Positions 21,068 through 29,667 of a stretch of 64,000 nt of DNA are shown here, piece after piece. Origin of the DNA: Streptomyces sp. L-9-10 (GTDB taxonomy: Bacteria; Actinomycetota; Actinomycetes; Streptomycetales; Streptomycetaceae); contig NZ_PHRF01000005.1 of the NCBI RefSeq assembly GCF_004151105.1, positions 328,026 to 392,025 on the forward strand, given 5' to 3'. The translations under genes were made by a program, and so were the position numbers. Position 1 is the stretch's first letter; each line of letters starts with the position of its first letter. The notes under the pieces are model-generated. The model saw only the letters and a list, made by a program, of their open reading frames with translations, ran no database searches and was not told the origin of the DNA.

Positions 21068-21784
21068 TCAGCCGTCCAGCGCGCTGCCGGCGAAGTCCAC
21101 TGCCAGATCGTGTGTGTCCTGGAAGGGAAGCGGGGCGTCCTCGAACCAGTCCTCGGTGGCCTCCGGGTGGGGTCCCACGACGGCGACCCTGCCCGCGCCG
21201 TACGAGGTGACGAGGGCGGCGGCCAGGTTGTTCGGGTACCTGGCGAGCACGGTCGTACCCGGGCCGGGACGGAGCGAGAAGTACGGTCCGTCCTGGAAGA
21301 AGACCAGACGCCGACTGCCCCGCCACTCGATCTCGACCAGGCTGTCGTCCTCGGTCCTGACCGTGGCGCCCGGCGAGACGATGTACTGGTCGACCTCGCC
21401 GGGCAGGAGACCGAACCCCTCGTCCTGTCCGGCGAGGTAGCCACCGAGACAGAAGCCCAGGTAGCTGCCACCGTTTCCGACGAAGTCGCGGATCGCCCCG
21501 GCGTGCCGCCTCATTTCCCGGTAGGCGGGGGTCAGGGAGCCGCCGCCCGGCTGCGCGTACAACCGGGCCCGCGCCAGCGTGCCGGAGGACAGAGGCAGTT
21601 CCCCCCGCGGCCCGGTAGTACGGACGTCCAGGCCCCAGGGGCCTCGTGAGAGCAGACCGGCCACCGTATCGGCACAGTCCATGTCCTCCTGTGTACGCCC
21701 CCGGTAGACGAGGGCCAGCGGGGACGCATGGCGCGCGGCGGGAGCATCACGCAGGAGCCGGACACCGGCGCGCACGTCGTTCAT
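21068..21784 (-). CDS. BPL_N-type (glutamine amidotransferase-like) protein
   Basis: A 238-residue protein resembling the N-terminal domain of biotin-protein ligases and the class I amidotransferase fold. It has ARLYAQPGGGSL, the nucleophile elbow GFCLGGYLAG with Cys, and a downstream histidine in VGPHPEATEDWF. Glutamine amidotransferases use a Cys-His-Glu triad, and H and E are both in that last stretch. No biotin ligase or synthetase domain follows, so it stands alone. The reaction is unknown. Its 3' end faces the preceding gene convergently. Confidence 0.75.
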   Translation of the reverse strand: MNDVRAGVRLLRDAPAARHASPLALVYRGRTQEDMDCADTVAGLLSRGPWGLDVRTTGPRGELPLSSGTLARARLYAQPGGGSLTPAYREMRRHAGAIRDFVGNGGSYLGFCLGGYLAGQDEGFGLLPGEVDQYIVSPGATVRTEDDSLVEIEWRGSRRLVFFQDGPYFSLRPGPGTTVLARYPNNLAAALVTSYGAGRVAVVGPHPEATEDWFEDAPLPFQDTHDLAVDFAGSALDG

Positions 21785-21893
21785 GATCCCCTCGACTCCC
21801 GTCGGCCGGCCGAACCTCCCTTATGACACCCTCACCACAGACACCACCGCACGCCACCGGAACGTTCATCCCTCACCCGGGCCACCGCCGTGC

Positions 21894-23060
21894 TCAGGCC
21901 CACAGCGGGCCGAGACGGCGGGCCGAGCGCCGGACATCGGCGTAGGAGCGGGTGGAACTCTTGGCCTCTCTGATCACGTTCACCCCGAGCGCCTGCGAGA
22001 TCGCCACACGGGCAGTCGCCCACGGGCTCTGATAGCGCACCTGACCGCTGATCCAGGTGAGTGCGTCCGCTTCGGGCTTCCAGGCTGCCTCGAAGCGCGC
22101 GCCCGCGGTCTCCGGCGGTCCGGAGGCCAGGATCTCGTCGAGCACGACCGCCGATTCCAGGGCCGCGTTGCCTCCCTGGCCGATCGGCGGGAAGGCGGCA
22201 GCCGCGTCCCCGATCAGCACGGCCCGGCCGCCGTACAACCGGGAGCAGGTCAGCCGCTGGCCCAGGTGCACGGCCTCGCGCCCGGAGAAGTCGGCGACCG
22301 CTCGCTCACTCGTCAGGTCCAGAGCGAGCGGAACGTACCGGCGCAGCCAGGTGGCGGCCTGCTCGGGCGAGGCGAACCCGATCGGCTTGTTCACCCCGAC
22401 GAAGCAGATCCAGCGCACGCCGTCCGGCCTGGACTCGTCGAGGATCACCCCCGTGAGAGTGAGCGGGCTCATCGCCAGCCCGTTCAGATAGCGTCTGTCC
22501 AACTGGTCGCCGACCCGGTCGAGTTCCAGGACGAGCCCGTAGTTCGGGATGGCGCCGGTCTCGACGGTGAACCCCTCGATCTGCTCCCGCATCGCCGTCC
22601 GGACGACCGAGCCCGCGCCGTCGGCGCCGACGACGAGGTCGAAGGTCCGCCCGGCCACCGTGCCGGCCCGGACGTCGACGGTGCTGATCCCGCTGTCGAA
22701 GGCGAAGTCGATCAGGCCGCGGTGCCGTTCCTCGGCGACGGACATCAGCGCCCGCGTGATGTCGCCTCGCGAACCGATCCAGCCGGGCTCGGACCAGGCG
22801 TCGACGATCCTGCCGCGATTCCTGATGCCGCGGAACGGGGTCATATGGGCGTCGAAGTGGGCGACGGCGTCGATATGCCGCACCGCCCGCAGTCCGTGAC
22901 CGGTGAGGTCGATCGGATAGGAGCGGTCCGGGTTGAAGCGCGGCATGGTCTCCGGGGGGCCGTCGCGCTCGAACACCGTGCTGCGGATGCCGCGCCGGGC
23001 CAGTGCGATGGCCGCGGTCAGCCCGCCGGGGCCGCCTCCGATGATCGCGATGTCTTTCAC
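21894..23060 (-). CDS. FAD-dependent monooxygenase (PHBH fold)
   Basis: A 388-residue flavoprotein. It starts with a GxGxxG FAD-binding motif (IIGGGPGGLTAAIAL), has DLVVGADGAGSVVR in the middle and the second FAD motif LIGDAAAAFPPIGQGGN. Family members hydroxylate aromatic or polyketide-like substrates using NAD(P)H and oxygen. The GTG at 23060 is chosen because the FAD motif begins there and AAAGGGA lies just upstream; a longer in-frame extension would overlap the amidohydrolase. It is the second gene of a two-gene operon, 46 bases behind the amidohydrolase. Substrate unknown; catabolism of an aromatic compound is a reasonable inference. Confidence 0.9.
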   Translation of the reverse strand: MKDIAIIGGGPGGLTAAIALARRGIRSTVFERDGPPETMPRFNPDRSYPIDLTGHGLRAVRHIDAVAHFDAHMTPFRGIRNRGRIVDAWSEPGWIGSRGDITRALMSVAEERHRGLIDFAFDSGISTVDVRAGTVAGRTFDLVVGADGAGSVVRTAMREQIEGFTVETGAIPNYGLVLELDRVGDQLDRRYLNGLAMSPLTLTGVILDESRPDGVRWICFVGVNKPIGFASPEQAATWLRRYVPLALDLTSERAVADFSGREAVHLGQRLTCSRLYGGRAVLIGDAAAAFPPIGQGGNAALESAVVLDEILASGPPETAGARFEAAWKPEADALTWISGQVRYQSPWATARVAISQALGVNVIREAKSSTRSYADVRRSARRLGPLWA

Positions 23061-23106
23061 AGTTCCCTTTCGTCGGCGCCTCGCGAGCGGGTGGCTGTCG
23101 GGCGGA

Positions 23107-24117
23107 TCACCGGCGAGGTCCTCGCACGAAGCGGGGGAAGAGTGTGAGCGCGTTGTCACACTCCACGCCGCGCAACTCGTCCGGGCTGAAGCCGTCGAAG
23201 CCCGTCAGGTTGTCGATGTTGCGTACGACCGTGGGTTCCGGGGCGGCGGGCCAGTCGGTGCCGAAGAGGATGTGGTCCGCGGTGGTCACCTCAAGGGTCG
23301 GCAGCAGCGAGTTGCGGCTTCCGGCGAGGGCCGTGTCGTAGTAGAGCCCGCGCAGTACCTCGGCGACGTGGTCCGGGTCGATGTCCGCGTCGTCCGGTCC
23401 GCGTCCCATGACGGTGTGTTCGCCGATCCGCCAGCCGAGTGCGGGGAGCGCCCCGCCGCAGTGCGCGAGGATCAGGCGCAGTCCCGGATGGCGCTGGAAG
23501 ACGCCGGTGTAGAGGGCGTTGGTGATCGTACGCGCGGTGTCGAAGGGGAACTCGACGACCGAACTCGGACGGCCGAAGCCCAGGACATCGATGTGCGGAC
23601 AGTCGGCCGGGTGCACGAAGACCGGCACGCCCCGCCGTGCCAGCTCCGCCAGCACCGGTTCGAGGGACGGGTCGCCGAAGTAGCGGCCCAGTACGTTCGA
23701 GGTCAGCACCACTCCGTCGAGCCGTAGCTCGTCCAGGGCGTACGCGAGTTCCGACAGTGCCACGTCGGGCCCGTCCGCCGGCAGGGTGGCGAAGGCTCCG
23801 AAGCGGTCGGGGTGCCGGGCGATCAGCTCGGCGTGCCCCTCGTTGATGATCCGCGACAGGCGGGTTCCGAACTCGGGGTCGTCGTCCGACCCCGCGAACG
23901 CCAGCGGCATGGACAGGAGTTGGGCGGCGATCCGCTGCCGGTCCATATAGGCGAGTGCGGCCTCCGGTGACCAGCGCACCGACATGCGATAGCCACCGGT
24001 CAGCCGGTGCCCCCGGGCCATGAGGAGCGCGACGGCTTCGTCCGGGATGCCGTGAGTGTGGACATCGATGCGTTGAGCGGACACGGCGAGCACCTCTGCT
24101 TCCTGGTACATGGACAT
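23107..24117 (-). CDS. Amidohydrolase-2 family protein (ACMSD/resorcylate decarboxylase-like)
   Basis: A 336-residue TIM-barrel metallohydrolase. It has IDVHTHGIPD (HxH metal ligands), VPVFVHPADCP, LILAHCGGALP and FGTDWP near the C-terminus, the usual order of metal and catalytic residues in the amidohydrolase-2 family. Members decarboxylate or hydrolyse aromatic acids and related metabolites. ATG at 24117 is used (24111 is an alternative). A longer frame reaching 24273 is excluded because it would start upstream of the predicted promoter at 24214-24242. It leads an operon with the FAD monooxygenase, suggesting ring hydroxylation plus decarboxylation or hydrolysis. Confidence 0.87.
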   Translation of the reverse strand: MSMYQEAEVLAVSAQRIDVHTHGIPDEAVALLMARGHRLTGGYRMSVRWSPEAALAYMDRQRIAAQLLSMPLAFAGSDDDPEFGTRLSRIINEGHAELIARHPDRFGAFATLPADGPDVALSELAYALDELRLDGVVLTSNVLGRYFGDPSLEPVLAELARRGVPVFVHPADCPHIDVLGFGRPSSVVEFPFDTARTITNALYTGVFQRHPGLRLILAHCGGALPALGWRIGEHTVMGRGPDDADIDPDHVAEVLRGLYYDTALAGSRNSLLPTLEVTTADHILFGTDWPAAPEPTVVRNIDNLTGFDGFSPDELRGVECDNALTLFPRFVRGPRR

Positions 24118-24213
24118 GCTGACCACGCCGCGTCCGGCATCGCACGCCGGCGAGGTTCCGACGCGCTCCGGCGTGACACGCCAGGGACGTCGGATGCGGT
24201 CGTTACGGTATCC

Positions 24214-24242
24214 ACCGTAGGCATTAAAGTGTTTGCAGTCAA
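24214..24242 (-). promoter_or_regulatory. Promoter for amidohydrolase-monooxygenase operon
   Basis: Read on the minus strand: TTGACT (24242-24237), a 17-base spacer containing CTTTAA, then TACGGT (24219-24214). A 6-4-6 inverted repeat (TACGGT-ATCC-ACCGTA, 24204-24219) overlaps the -10 box. The expected transcript start near 24207 leaves an untranslated leader of about 90 bases. Confidence 0.7.
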
Positions 24243-24338
24243 TTAATATGCGAGGTGGTTGCCTCGTGCGCATGCGCCCCTATGTTTGCCGTTGATCGTC
24301 ACATCTTCACGATCGGGATCGCTTGGTGATTCCACGGC

Positions 24339-24353
24339 GTCAATTAAATTGAC
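24339..24353. promoter_or_regulatory. Perfect 15-bp palindrome, putative operator
   Basis: GTCAATT-A-AATTGAC is a perfect 7-1-7 palindrome overlapping the -35 box of the rightward promoter. The half-site GTCAATT recurs at 24238-24244 over the -35 box of the opposing promoter. One regulator could therefore bind both; none is encoded next to it. Confidence 0.65.
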
Positions 24354-24377
24354 AGTTGACTCTTTAAAGTCTACGGT
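24349..24377 (+). promoter_or_regulatory. Rightward promoter, mirror copy of the leftward one
   Basis: TTGACA (24349-24354), a 17-base spacer with CTTTAA, then TACGGT (24372-24377). The box sequences and spacer motif are nearly identical to the opposing promoter at 24214-24242. It reads into the hydroxylase pseudogene and on to the MpaB-type oxygenase. Confidence 0.7.
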
Positions 24378-24501
24378 CGACACCACAACGGGCCCGCCTC
24401 CCTGGAGGCCGCCCCTCCTCGGCAGGCACTCGCCACCCCGCACACCTCATGTCGCCCCCCGTCGATGCGGGACGGGCGGACCACCCTTTGGAGGGCTTTC
24501 C

Positions 24502-25280
24502 ATGCGCATCGGCGATGTGACGGTTCATCCCCTCGGGCGTGCCCACGTTTCCCCGGGCCGGACACCACATCCACACCGCGCAGGACGGTACGGTCGCGCC
24601 GTCTGGTGGCGTGTGACGGCGCGGGCTCCCCGATCCGCAGGGCGCTGGTCAACCCCCGCCGGATCGTGCTCGGTTCACTCGACGGCGGTGATCTGTGGCG
24701 CGTCACCTACCCGCTCGCGGACGGCGAGTCGCCCGCACCCGGCGAGGTCCGAGCGGCTGTCGCCGAGGCGCTGGACCGCGCGGCCGGGGATGTCGGGGTA
24801 CTCGACACCCGGGAGTGGAGCGGTGACGCGGTGGTGGCCGAGTCCTTCGGCTCCGGCCGGGTCCTGCCGGCGGGCGACGCAGCGCACCGGATGTGCCCCT
24901 CCGGCGGGCACGGAATGAACACCGGCCTCGGCGATGTGGCCAACCTCGGCTGGAAACTGGAGGCCGTCCTGCGGGGCTGGGCCCCCGGCACTCTGCTCGA
25001 CACCTACACCGCGGAACGCCGCCCGCAGACCGAGCGCCTGGTCCGCCGCCGCGCCTGGCACAACTACCGTGCGGACAAGGCGATCCTGCCCGATCCGGCG
25101 CCGGACGACCCGGCGAACGAAGAAGCCCGCGTCGCGGCCGGCGACCGGATCACCGCCACCCGCCGTACGGAGTGGTGCTCCCTCGGCGTCCAGCTCGGCG
25201 TGCACCACGCCCACTCACGCCCGATCGTCCCGGACGGGACGCATGCTCCGCACACCCCGCGCACGTCACATCGCCGGTGA
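24502..25280 (+). pseudogene. Decayed FAD-dependent aromatic hydroxylase
   Basis: From about 24600 on, three different frames give consecutive parts of a PheA/TfdB-type flavin hydroxylase: HTAQDGTVAPSGG in one frame, then LVACDGAGSPIRRAL, and finally GRVLPAGDAAHRMCPSGGHG with MNTGLGDVANLGWKLEAVL and TAERRPQTERLVRRR. The N-terminal FAD-binding GxGxxG region is missing, and the stretch between the DG and GD motifs is too short. An ATG at 24502 (MRIGDVTVHPLG) with an upstream ribosome-like site opens a frame that does not continue into the hydroxylase. Frameshifts and internal deletion make a working enzyme unlikely. A C-terminal fragment could still be translated from the frame ending at 25280. 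Confidence 0.7.
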
Positions 25281-25339
25281 ACCGGCGGACGAACCGACCG
25301 GCCACGTAAGGCCCAACCATCAGAAAGTGGTGAAAACCA

Positions 25340-26593
25340 ATGGCGCAGTCGACAGAACTGCCCATCCCGGAGTCCTTCGCGTACTTCCGTACGATCGACA
25401 CCCCCGCGGGGCGGTCGCTCAAGTGGAAGCTGGAGAAGTACGCCAGGAGCCACCTCGACGTCTCCGAGGAACTGGCGACGGCGTTCGGCCGCGCCATGAA
25501 CACCGGGGACCGGCTCGGTGACACCTACATCGACGCCGCCTTCGCCTCGCCCAAGGGCAAGTCCCGCGCCAGGAAGGATGTCGAGCAGGCCCTCCTCGGC
25601 GGCATCGAGAGCGTCAAGGACGCCTCCCCGGAACTGGTGGCGCTGTTCGAGCAGATCAACACCGACCCGGAGTGGGTGGACTGGGCGAAGGTCGAACACG
25701 GCGCGGAGGTCTTCCGGCGGTACGGCAAGGAGCTGTATCCGTACTTCGGTATGTCCACGTTCAACGCCTACGCGCTGGAAACCGTCGCCAAGCCGCTCGC
25801 GCTGACCGGCGCCTACACGGGCGGGTCGGCGTTCGGCCGGTTCCTGGAGACCTCCCGTCTCTGGACGGACACGACCGAGCCCGGGGCCCTGCGCCCCGGC
25901 GGTGTCGGACGCCGCTCCGCGGTCTTCGTGCGCACTCTGCACTCGATGATCCGCCACACCCTGCTGCCGCATCCCGAGTGGGACCGGGCCAGGCTGGGCA
26001 TGCCCATCAGCCAGTTCGCGCAGACGGGGACGCTGCTGCTCAGTTCGTTCGCCCCCGGGATGCAGCTCAAACTTCTCGGATACCGGCCCACCGACGGTGA
26101 CATCGAGGCGATGATGCACCACTGGCGCTATGTCGGACACCTCATGGGCGTCGAGTCGCCCTGGTACCCGGAGACCGTGACGGACGCGTTCAAGGCCCAG
26201 TTGCTGATCGGGCTCGCGGAGGAACCGAAGATCGACAGGGATTCCCAGGAACTGTGCCGGTCGTTCATGGACACCTACCTTCCCCCGGAGGACGCCCGGG
26301 GGCTGCGTCAGGTCTACGGCAGACTCCGCTACAAGGCGCAGCTCGGTCACGCGCGTTTCTATCTGGGCGAGGAAAGCTACAGCGGTACGGGCCTGCCCGA
26401 TCCCGGACTGTGGCGCCTGGCTCCGCTGGCCAGGGTGATCCCGAACGTGACACGCGAGACTCTGCGCCGCAACGTCCCCGGCGTGGCCGGGTGGATCGAC
26501 CAGACCCACCGGCGCGCGCGTCACGAGTTCCTCGACAAGAACCTCGAGGGCGGCGAAGCGAAGTTCAAGCCCGTCGACACCCTCACCCGGTAA
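25340..26593 (+). CDS. MpaB/Lcp-like (DUF2236) haem oxygenase-family protein
   Basis: A 417-residue, all-helical protein. The central segment FVRTLHSMIRHTLLPHPEWD carries the Arg/His pattern typical of the DUF2236 family, which includes latex-clearing protein and the fungal MpaB oxygenase. In characterised relatives a histidine in this family binds b-type haem and an Arg/Thr pair is catalytic. There is no signal peptide, so it is cytoplasmic, unlike secreted rubber oxygenases. The ATG at 25340 is preceded by GTGGTG. It lies downstream of the pseudogene and shares its promoter or has its own. Oxidative cleavage of a lipophilic or isoprenoid substrate is plausible; the real substrate is unknown. 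Confidence 0.8.
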   Translation: MAQSTELPIPESFAYFRTIDTPAGRSLKWKLEKYARSHLDVSEELATAFGRAMNTGDRLGDTYIDAAFASPKGKSRARKDVEQALLGGIESVKDASPELVALFEQINTDPEWVDWAKVEHGAEVFRRYGKELYPYFGMSTFNAYALETVAKPLALTGAYTGGSAFGRFLETSRLWTDTTEPGALRPGGVGRRSAVFVRTLHSMIRHTLLPHPEWDRARLGMPISQFAQTGTLLLSSFAPGMQLKLLGYRPTDGDIEAMMHHWRYVGHLMGVESPWYPETVTDAFKAQLLIGLAEEPKIDRDSQELCRSFMDTYLPPEDARGLRQVYGRLRYKAQLGHARFYLGEESYSGTGLPDPGLWRLAPLARVIPNVTRETLRRNVPGVAGWIDQTHRRARHEFLDKNLEGGEAKFKPVDTLTR

Positions 26594-26619
26594 CGGAACG
26601 GCCGCCTGAACCGGTCCAC

Positions 26620-26650
26620 TCCGATCGAGGCGTCCGGCGCCTCGATCGGA
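26620..26650 (+). terminator. Hairpin terminator after MpaB-type gene
   Basis: A perfect 13-bp stem (TCCGATCGAGGCG / CGCCTCGATCGGA) with a 5-base loop starts 27 bases after the stop. There is no U-run, as is common in Streptomyces. Confidence 0.8.
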
Positions 26651-26818
26651 GCGGACCAGGGTGACGTACGTACCGGGTACCCACGACATGGGCGGTGGTG
26701 ACTGTTCGCACCGGTCGCGGGTTGCCGTTTGCCGGAGCGATGGTTTGGCCGTCTTCCCGTCCGGTTAAGGCTGGGAGCGCAAGGGCACCCGTCGTTGAGC
26801 CGCTCGGGGGAATGAGGG

Positions 26819-27895
26819 ATGGACCGCCTCACCGCTCGATGGTCGTACGCGCGATGGGCCCCGCACACCATCATGGTCATCGCGGTCGTCGTCGATGTCA
26901 CCACCCCGGCCGACTACACGGGCGTACCGCTGATCTCAGCCGCGTGCGTACTGGCAGGCGCGATGATGAGCTTCCGTGGCGCCGTGTGGGCCGGGGTGTT
27001 CGCGCTCGGCGTCACCGTGCTGCTGGATTGGCGCACCGGTGTGCTGCTGAACCCCATGGGCTGGTCGGCGATCACCAACGTCGTGCTCGCCACACTCATC
27101 GGCCTGGACATGAACCGCATGTTCTATCGCCACAACAAGCGTCTGGCCAGCGTTCGCTCCATGGCCGAGACCATGCAGCGCGCGGTACTGCCGAACCCGC
27201 CCACACACATCGGCCCGCTACAGGTGGCCGCCCACTACGAGGCCGCCGGTGCCGAGGCGAGGATCGGGGGCGACGCCTACGCGATCCAGGACACCCCCTA
27301 CGGCGTACGCATCCTGATCGGGGACGTACGCGGCAAGGGAACCGGAGCCGTGTCCACCACCTCCACCCTCATCGGCGCCTTCCGCGAAGCGGCCCACTAC
27401 GTGTCCGACATCGGCGAACTCGCCACCCGGCTGGAACAGTCCCTCGAACGGGAGAACGCGGAGCACCGGGACGAGGAACGCCACGAGGAATTCGCCACGG
27501 CGCTGATCGCCCAGATCGACCACCGGGGACAAACGCTGCTGGTGATCAACCGAGGACACCCCGAGCCCTACCTCATCCGCACCGGCAGCGTCACAGCCCT
27601 GACCGCCACCACACCCGACGTCCCCCTCGGAATGGGGACCCTCACCGGACAGCGCTCCGGCCCCGACCTCTTCTCTCTCGCACCTCGTGACATCCTGCTG
27701 TTCGTCACCGACGGCGTCACAGAAGCCCGAGCCCCGGACGGCGCCTTCTACGCCCCGGAAACAGAGCTCCGCCTCCCTCGTACCCGGCCCATCACCCCGG
27801 CCGCCCTGCTCGATGAACTCGCCGACGCCATCCACCAATGGACCGGCGGCCCCCGCGACGACGACATGGCCACACTCGCCGTCAGGATCCCCTGA
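26819..27895 (+). CDS. Membrane-anchored PP2C/SpoIIE-type serine phosphatase
   Basis: A 358-residue protein. The first 115 residues hold about four membrane helices (APHTIMVIAVVVDV, LISAACVLAGAMMSF, AVWAGVFALGVTVLL, ITNVVLATLIGLD). The C-terminal SpoIIE-type PP2C domain contains ARIGGDAY, IGDVRGKGTGA, VTDGVTEAR and DDDMATLAV, which include the metal-binding aspartates. Such proteins dephosphorylate anti-sigma-factor antagonists in Streptomyces stress or development switches. No sensor PAS or GAF domain is present, so the membrane part may sense the signal. No anti-sigma gene is adjacent. ATG at 26819 sits just after GGGGGAATGAGGG. Confidence 0.9.
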   Translation: MDRLTARWSYARWAPHTIMVIAVVVDVTTPADYTGVPLISAACVLAGAMMSFRGAVWAGVFALGVTVLLDWRTGVLLNPMGWSAITNVVLATLIGLDMNRMFYRHNKRLASVRSMAETMQRAVLPNPPTHIGPLQVAAHYEAAGAEARIGGDAYAIQDTPYGVRILIGDVRGKGTGAVSTTSTLIGAFREAAHYVSDIGELATRLEQSLERENAEHRDEERHEEFATALIAQIDHRGQTLLVINRGHPEPYLIRTGSVTALTATTPDVPLGMGTLTGQRSGPDLFSLAPRDILLFVTDGVTEARAPDGAFYAPETELRLPRTRPITPAALLDELADAIHQWTGGPRDDDMATLAVRIP

Positions 27896-28044
27896 CGTGG
27901 CCGGCCGGCGATGTCTCACCGCCTTCACGATCAGGACCGGAGCTGTCCTGGTGCCGTCGTAGTGTCCGACCTGTGAGGGAGCCGCCGAGTCCGGGCCGGA
28001 CTCTCTCCGCGTCGATCACTCGCGGTATGGAATCGAGGAATGAC

Positions 28045-28509
28045 ATGGCAGTGAAGAATCTCGGCGATTTCACGGCACTGGAGCCCTTCTTCCACATCAT
28101 CGGGCAGGGGCTCGACGGTCTGGTCGACGGAGATCATTTCTTCGAGTGGTTCACCGACGACGTCGTGACCGAGTACGTGGTCACCGTGCCCGACTACCCC
28201 CGGAAGGTCGAGGGCCTTGAGGCCCTGGCCGAGCTGTACCGCGGCTACGGGGACACGATGACCGCGGAGAGCGCCGACGGCCTGGCGGTCCACCATGACC
28301 GCGAGACCTCGGTCGTCGTCCTTGAGTACGTCGTACACGGCCGGGCGGTCGCCACGGGACGGCCGTACGACAACCACTTCGTCTCCGTGATCACCATCAG
28401 GGACCGCAAGATCACGCACTGGCGTGACTATCTCGACCCGCTGGCCGTCTTCGACGCGATCGGCGCGGCGGTGCCGGTGCGCCGCGCCGAAACCGGCACC
28501 GGCTCCTAG
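28045..28509 (+). CDS. SnoaL-like (NTF2-fold) protein
   Basis: A 154-residue protein with the cone-shaped NTF2 pattern: an early helix (FFHIIGQGLDGLVDGDHFFEWF), strands DVVTEYVV and TSVVVLEYVVHG, and a final HFVSVITIRDRKITHWRDYLDPL motif common to SnoaL-like isomerases and dehydratase-like proteins. ATG 28045 is chosen over 28027 because GAGGAA sits 5 bases upstream. The function could be small-molecule isomerisation or binding. It stands alone, facing a convergent gene 36 bases away. Confidence 0.75.
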   Translation: MAVKNLGDFTALEPFFHIIGQGLDGLVDGDHFFEWFTDDVVTEYVVTVPDYPRKVEGLEALAELYRGYGDTMTAESADGLAVHHDRETSVVVLEYVVHGRAVATGRPYDNHFVSVITIRDRKITHWRDYLDPLAVFDAIGAAVPVRRAETGTGS

Positions 28510-28545
28510 CCCCCCGCCGCGCCCCCGCGCACCGGCCGGACAGGT

Positions 28546-28974
28546 TCAGACCGATTGACCAGCCGCGGCTGCGGAGGCCGGCGTCGACTGCCGGTTGAGC
28601 TTCTCCAGGACGCGGTCACGGAGAAGCTCGTACTCCTCGCGGAGTCTGCGCAACTCGGTCACCGGCGGGCGGGGAATGACGATGCCTCCGGTGACGATCT
28701 CCTCCGGCGCGAACTGCTCGCGGGTGAGGTCGATCTCGATGCCCATGCCCAGGCGGTTCCACCAGTGGTAGTCCACACGCTCCCCGTTGACGTGGACCTC
28801 GCCCCGGATCAGCTCGCCCCCCAGCAGATCATTGAGCACCAGGGCGGTCACCCCGCACTGGTCCCGGGCCGGGTTGTCGTATTTCCAGCGCGACCGGAAC
28901 TCGGGCGTGCATGTCTCGGCACTCCAACTGCTGCGGACGGCTTGTTCGATGTCGGTGAGAAGCAACGGTGTCAT
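28546..28974 (-). CDS. YunG-like conserved protein
   Basis: A 142-residue protein with SAETCTPEFRSRWKYDNPAR followed by DQCGVTALVLNDLLGGELIRGEV and HYWN-like residues (VDYHWWNRLGMGIEIDLTREQF). The Cys-His-Asn arrangement resembles transglutaminase or papain-like folds, and this family is annotated as YunG-like. The biochemical role is unknown; a cysteine hydrolase is only a guess. ATG 28974 is preferred over a TTG at 29004 because it opens the conserved part. Confidence 0.7.
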   Translation of the reverse strand: MTPLLLTDIEQAVRSSWSAETCTPEFRSRWKYDNPARDQCGVTALVLNDLLGGELIRGEVHVNGERVDYHWWNRLGMGIEIDLTREQFAPEEIVTGGIVIPRPPVTELRRLREEYELLRDRVLEKLNRQSTPASAAAAGQSV

Positions 28975-29110
28975 GCCGGTGATCCTGCCAGGAGGCACTG
29001 ACAATGGCCGGTGCCGCCCGGCAGTCAGGGCGAACGACCTTGGATCCCCGAGGACCGGTTGTCGCCCTCACGTCTACCAAGCGACGGCCTCCGCGCGTAC
29101 CGGAACAACG

Positions 29111-29173
29111 CGCCCTGGGCCCCGGTGAAGGACGCCCAGGGCGTGTGCCGCCGGTGCGGAACGGAACCGGCGG
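29111..29173 (-). terminator. Two hairpins downstream of AhpD-like gene
   Basis: CGCCCTGGGC / GCCCAGGGCG (29111-29120 with 29134-29143) and CCGCCGGT / ACCGGCGG (29148-29155 with 29166-29173) lie just past the stop of the leftward gene at 29194. They probably end its transcript. Confidence 0.6.
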
Positions 29174-29193
29174 TCCCGGTCCGCCGCTCCTCG

Positions 29194-29667
29194 TTATCCG
29201 AACTGGCCGGGCTGGTAGTCGCCGGCGGGCTGCTGGACGATGACGTTCATGCGGTTGAAGGTGTTGATGAGGGCGATCGCCAGCACCAGGGCGGCGAGCT
29301 GGTCCTCGTCGTAGTGCTTGGCGGCGTTCGCCCAGACCTCGTCCGTGACTCCACCGGCCGCGTCGGCGATGCGGGTGCCCTGCTCGGTCAGCTCCAGGGC
29401 GGCGCGTTCGGCATCGGTGAACACCGTGGCCTCGCGCCAGGCCGCGACCAGGTTGAGGCGCACCGAGGTCTCACCGGCGTGCGCGGCGTCCTTGGTGTGC
29501 ATGTCGGTGCAGAAGCCGCAGCCGTTGATCTGACTGGCGCGGAGCTTCACCAGCTCCTGCGTCGTGGCCGGCAGCGCCGCATCCGAGAGCACCTTGCCCG
29601 CCGCGACGATGTGCTTGAGGGCCTTGGCCGCGATCGGGTTGCCGAAGAGGTTCAAGCGAGCGTCCAT
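29194..29667 (-). CDS. Carboxymuconolactone decarboxylase/AhpD-family protein
   Basis: A 157-residue all-helical protein with the redox motif INGCGFCTDMHTKDA: CxxC followed by the conserved His. This is the AhpD alkylhydroperoxidase-type active site and argues for peroxide reduction rather than lactone decarboxylation. It lies alone on the minus strand, divergent from the CsbD-like gene, consistent with an oxidative-stress setting. The start ATG at 29667 follows an AAGGAG-like stretch (CAAGGAGTCCCTG on the minus strand). Confidence 0.88.
   Translation of the reverse strand: MDARLNLFGNPIAAKALKHIVAAGKVLSDAALPATTQELVKLRASQINGCGFCTDMHTKDAAHAGETSVRLNLVAAWREATVFTDAERAALELTEQGTRIADAAGGVTDEVWANAAKHYDEDQLAALVLAIALINTFNRMNVIVQQPAGDYQPGQFG

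Noticed and set aside
23061..23159. Longer start for the FAD monooxygenase
   Set aside because: The extension would overlap the amidohydrolase and precede the FAD-binding motif with unrelated residues, whereas GTG 23060 has a ribosome site.
24118..24273. Longer start for the amidohydrolase
   Set aside because: It would begin upstream of the predicted promoter and the added residues are not family-like.
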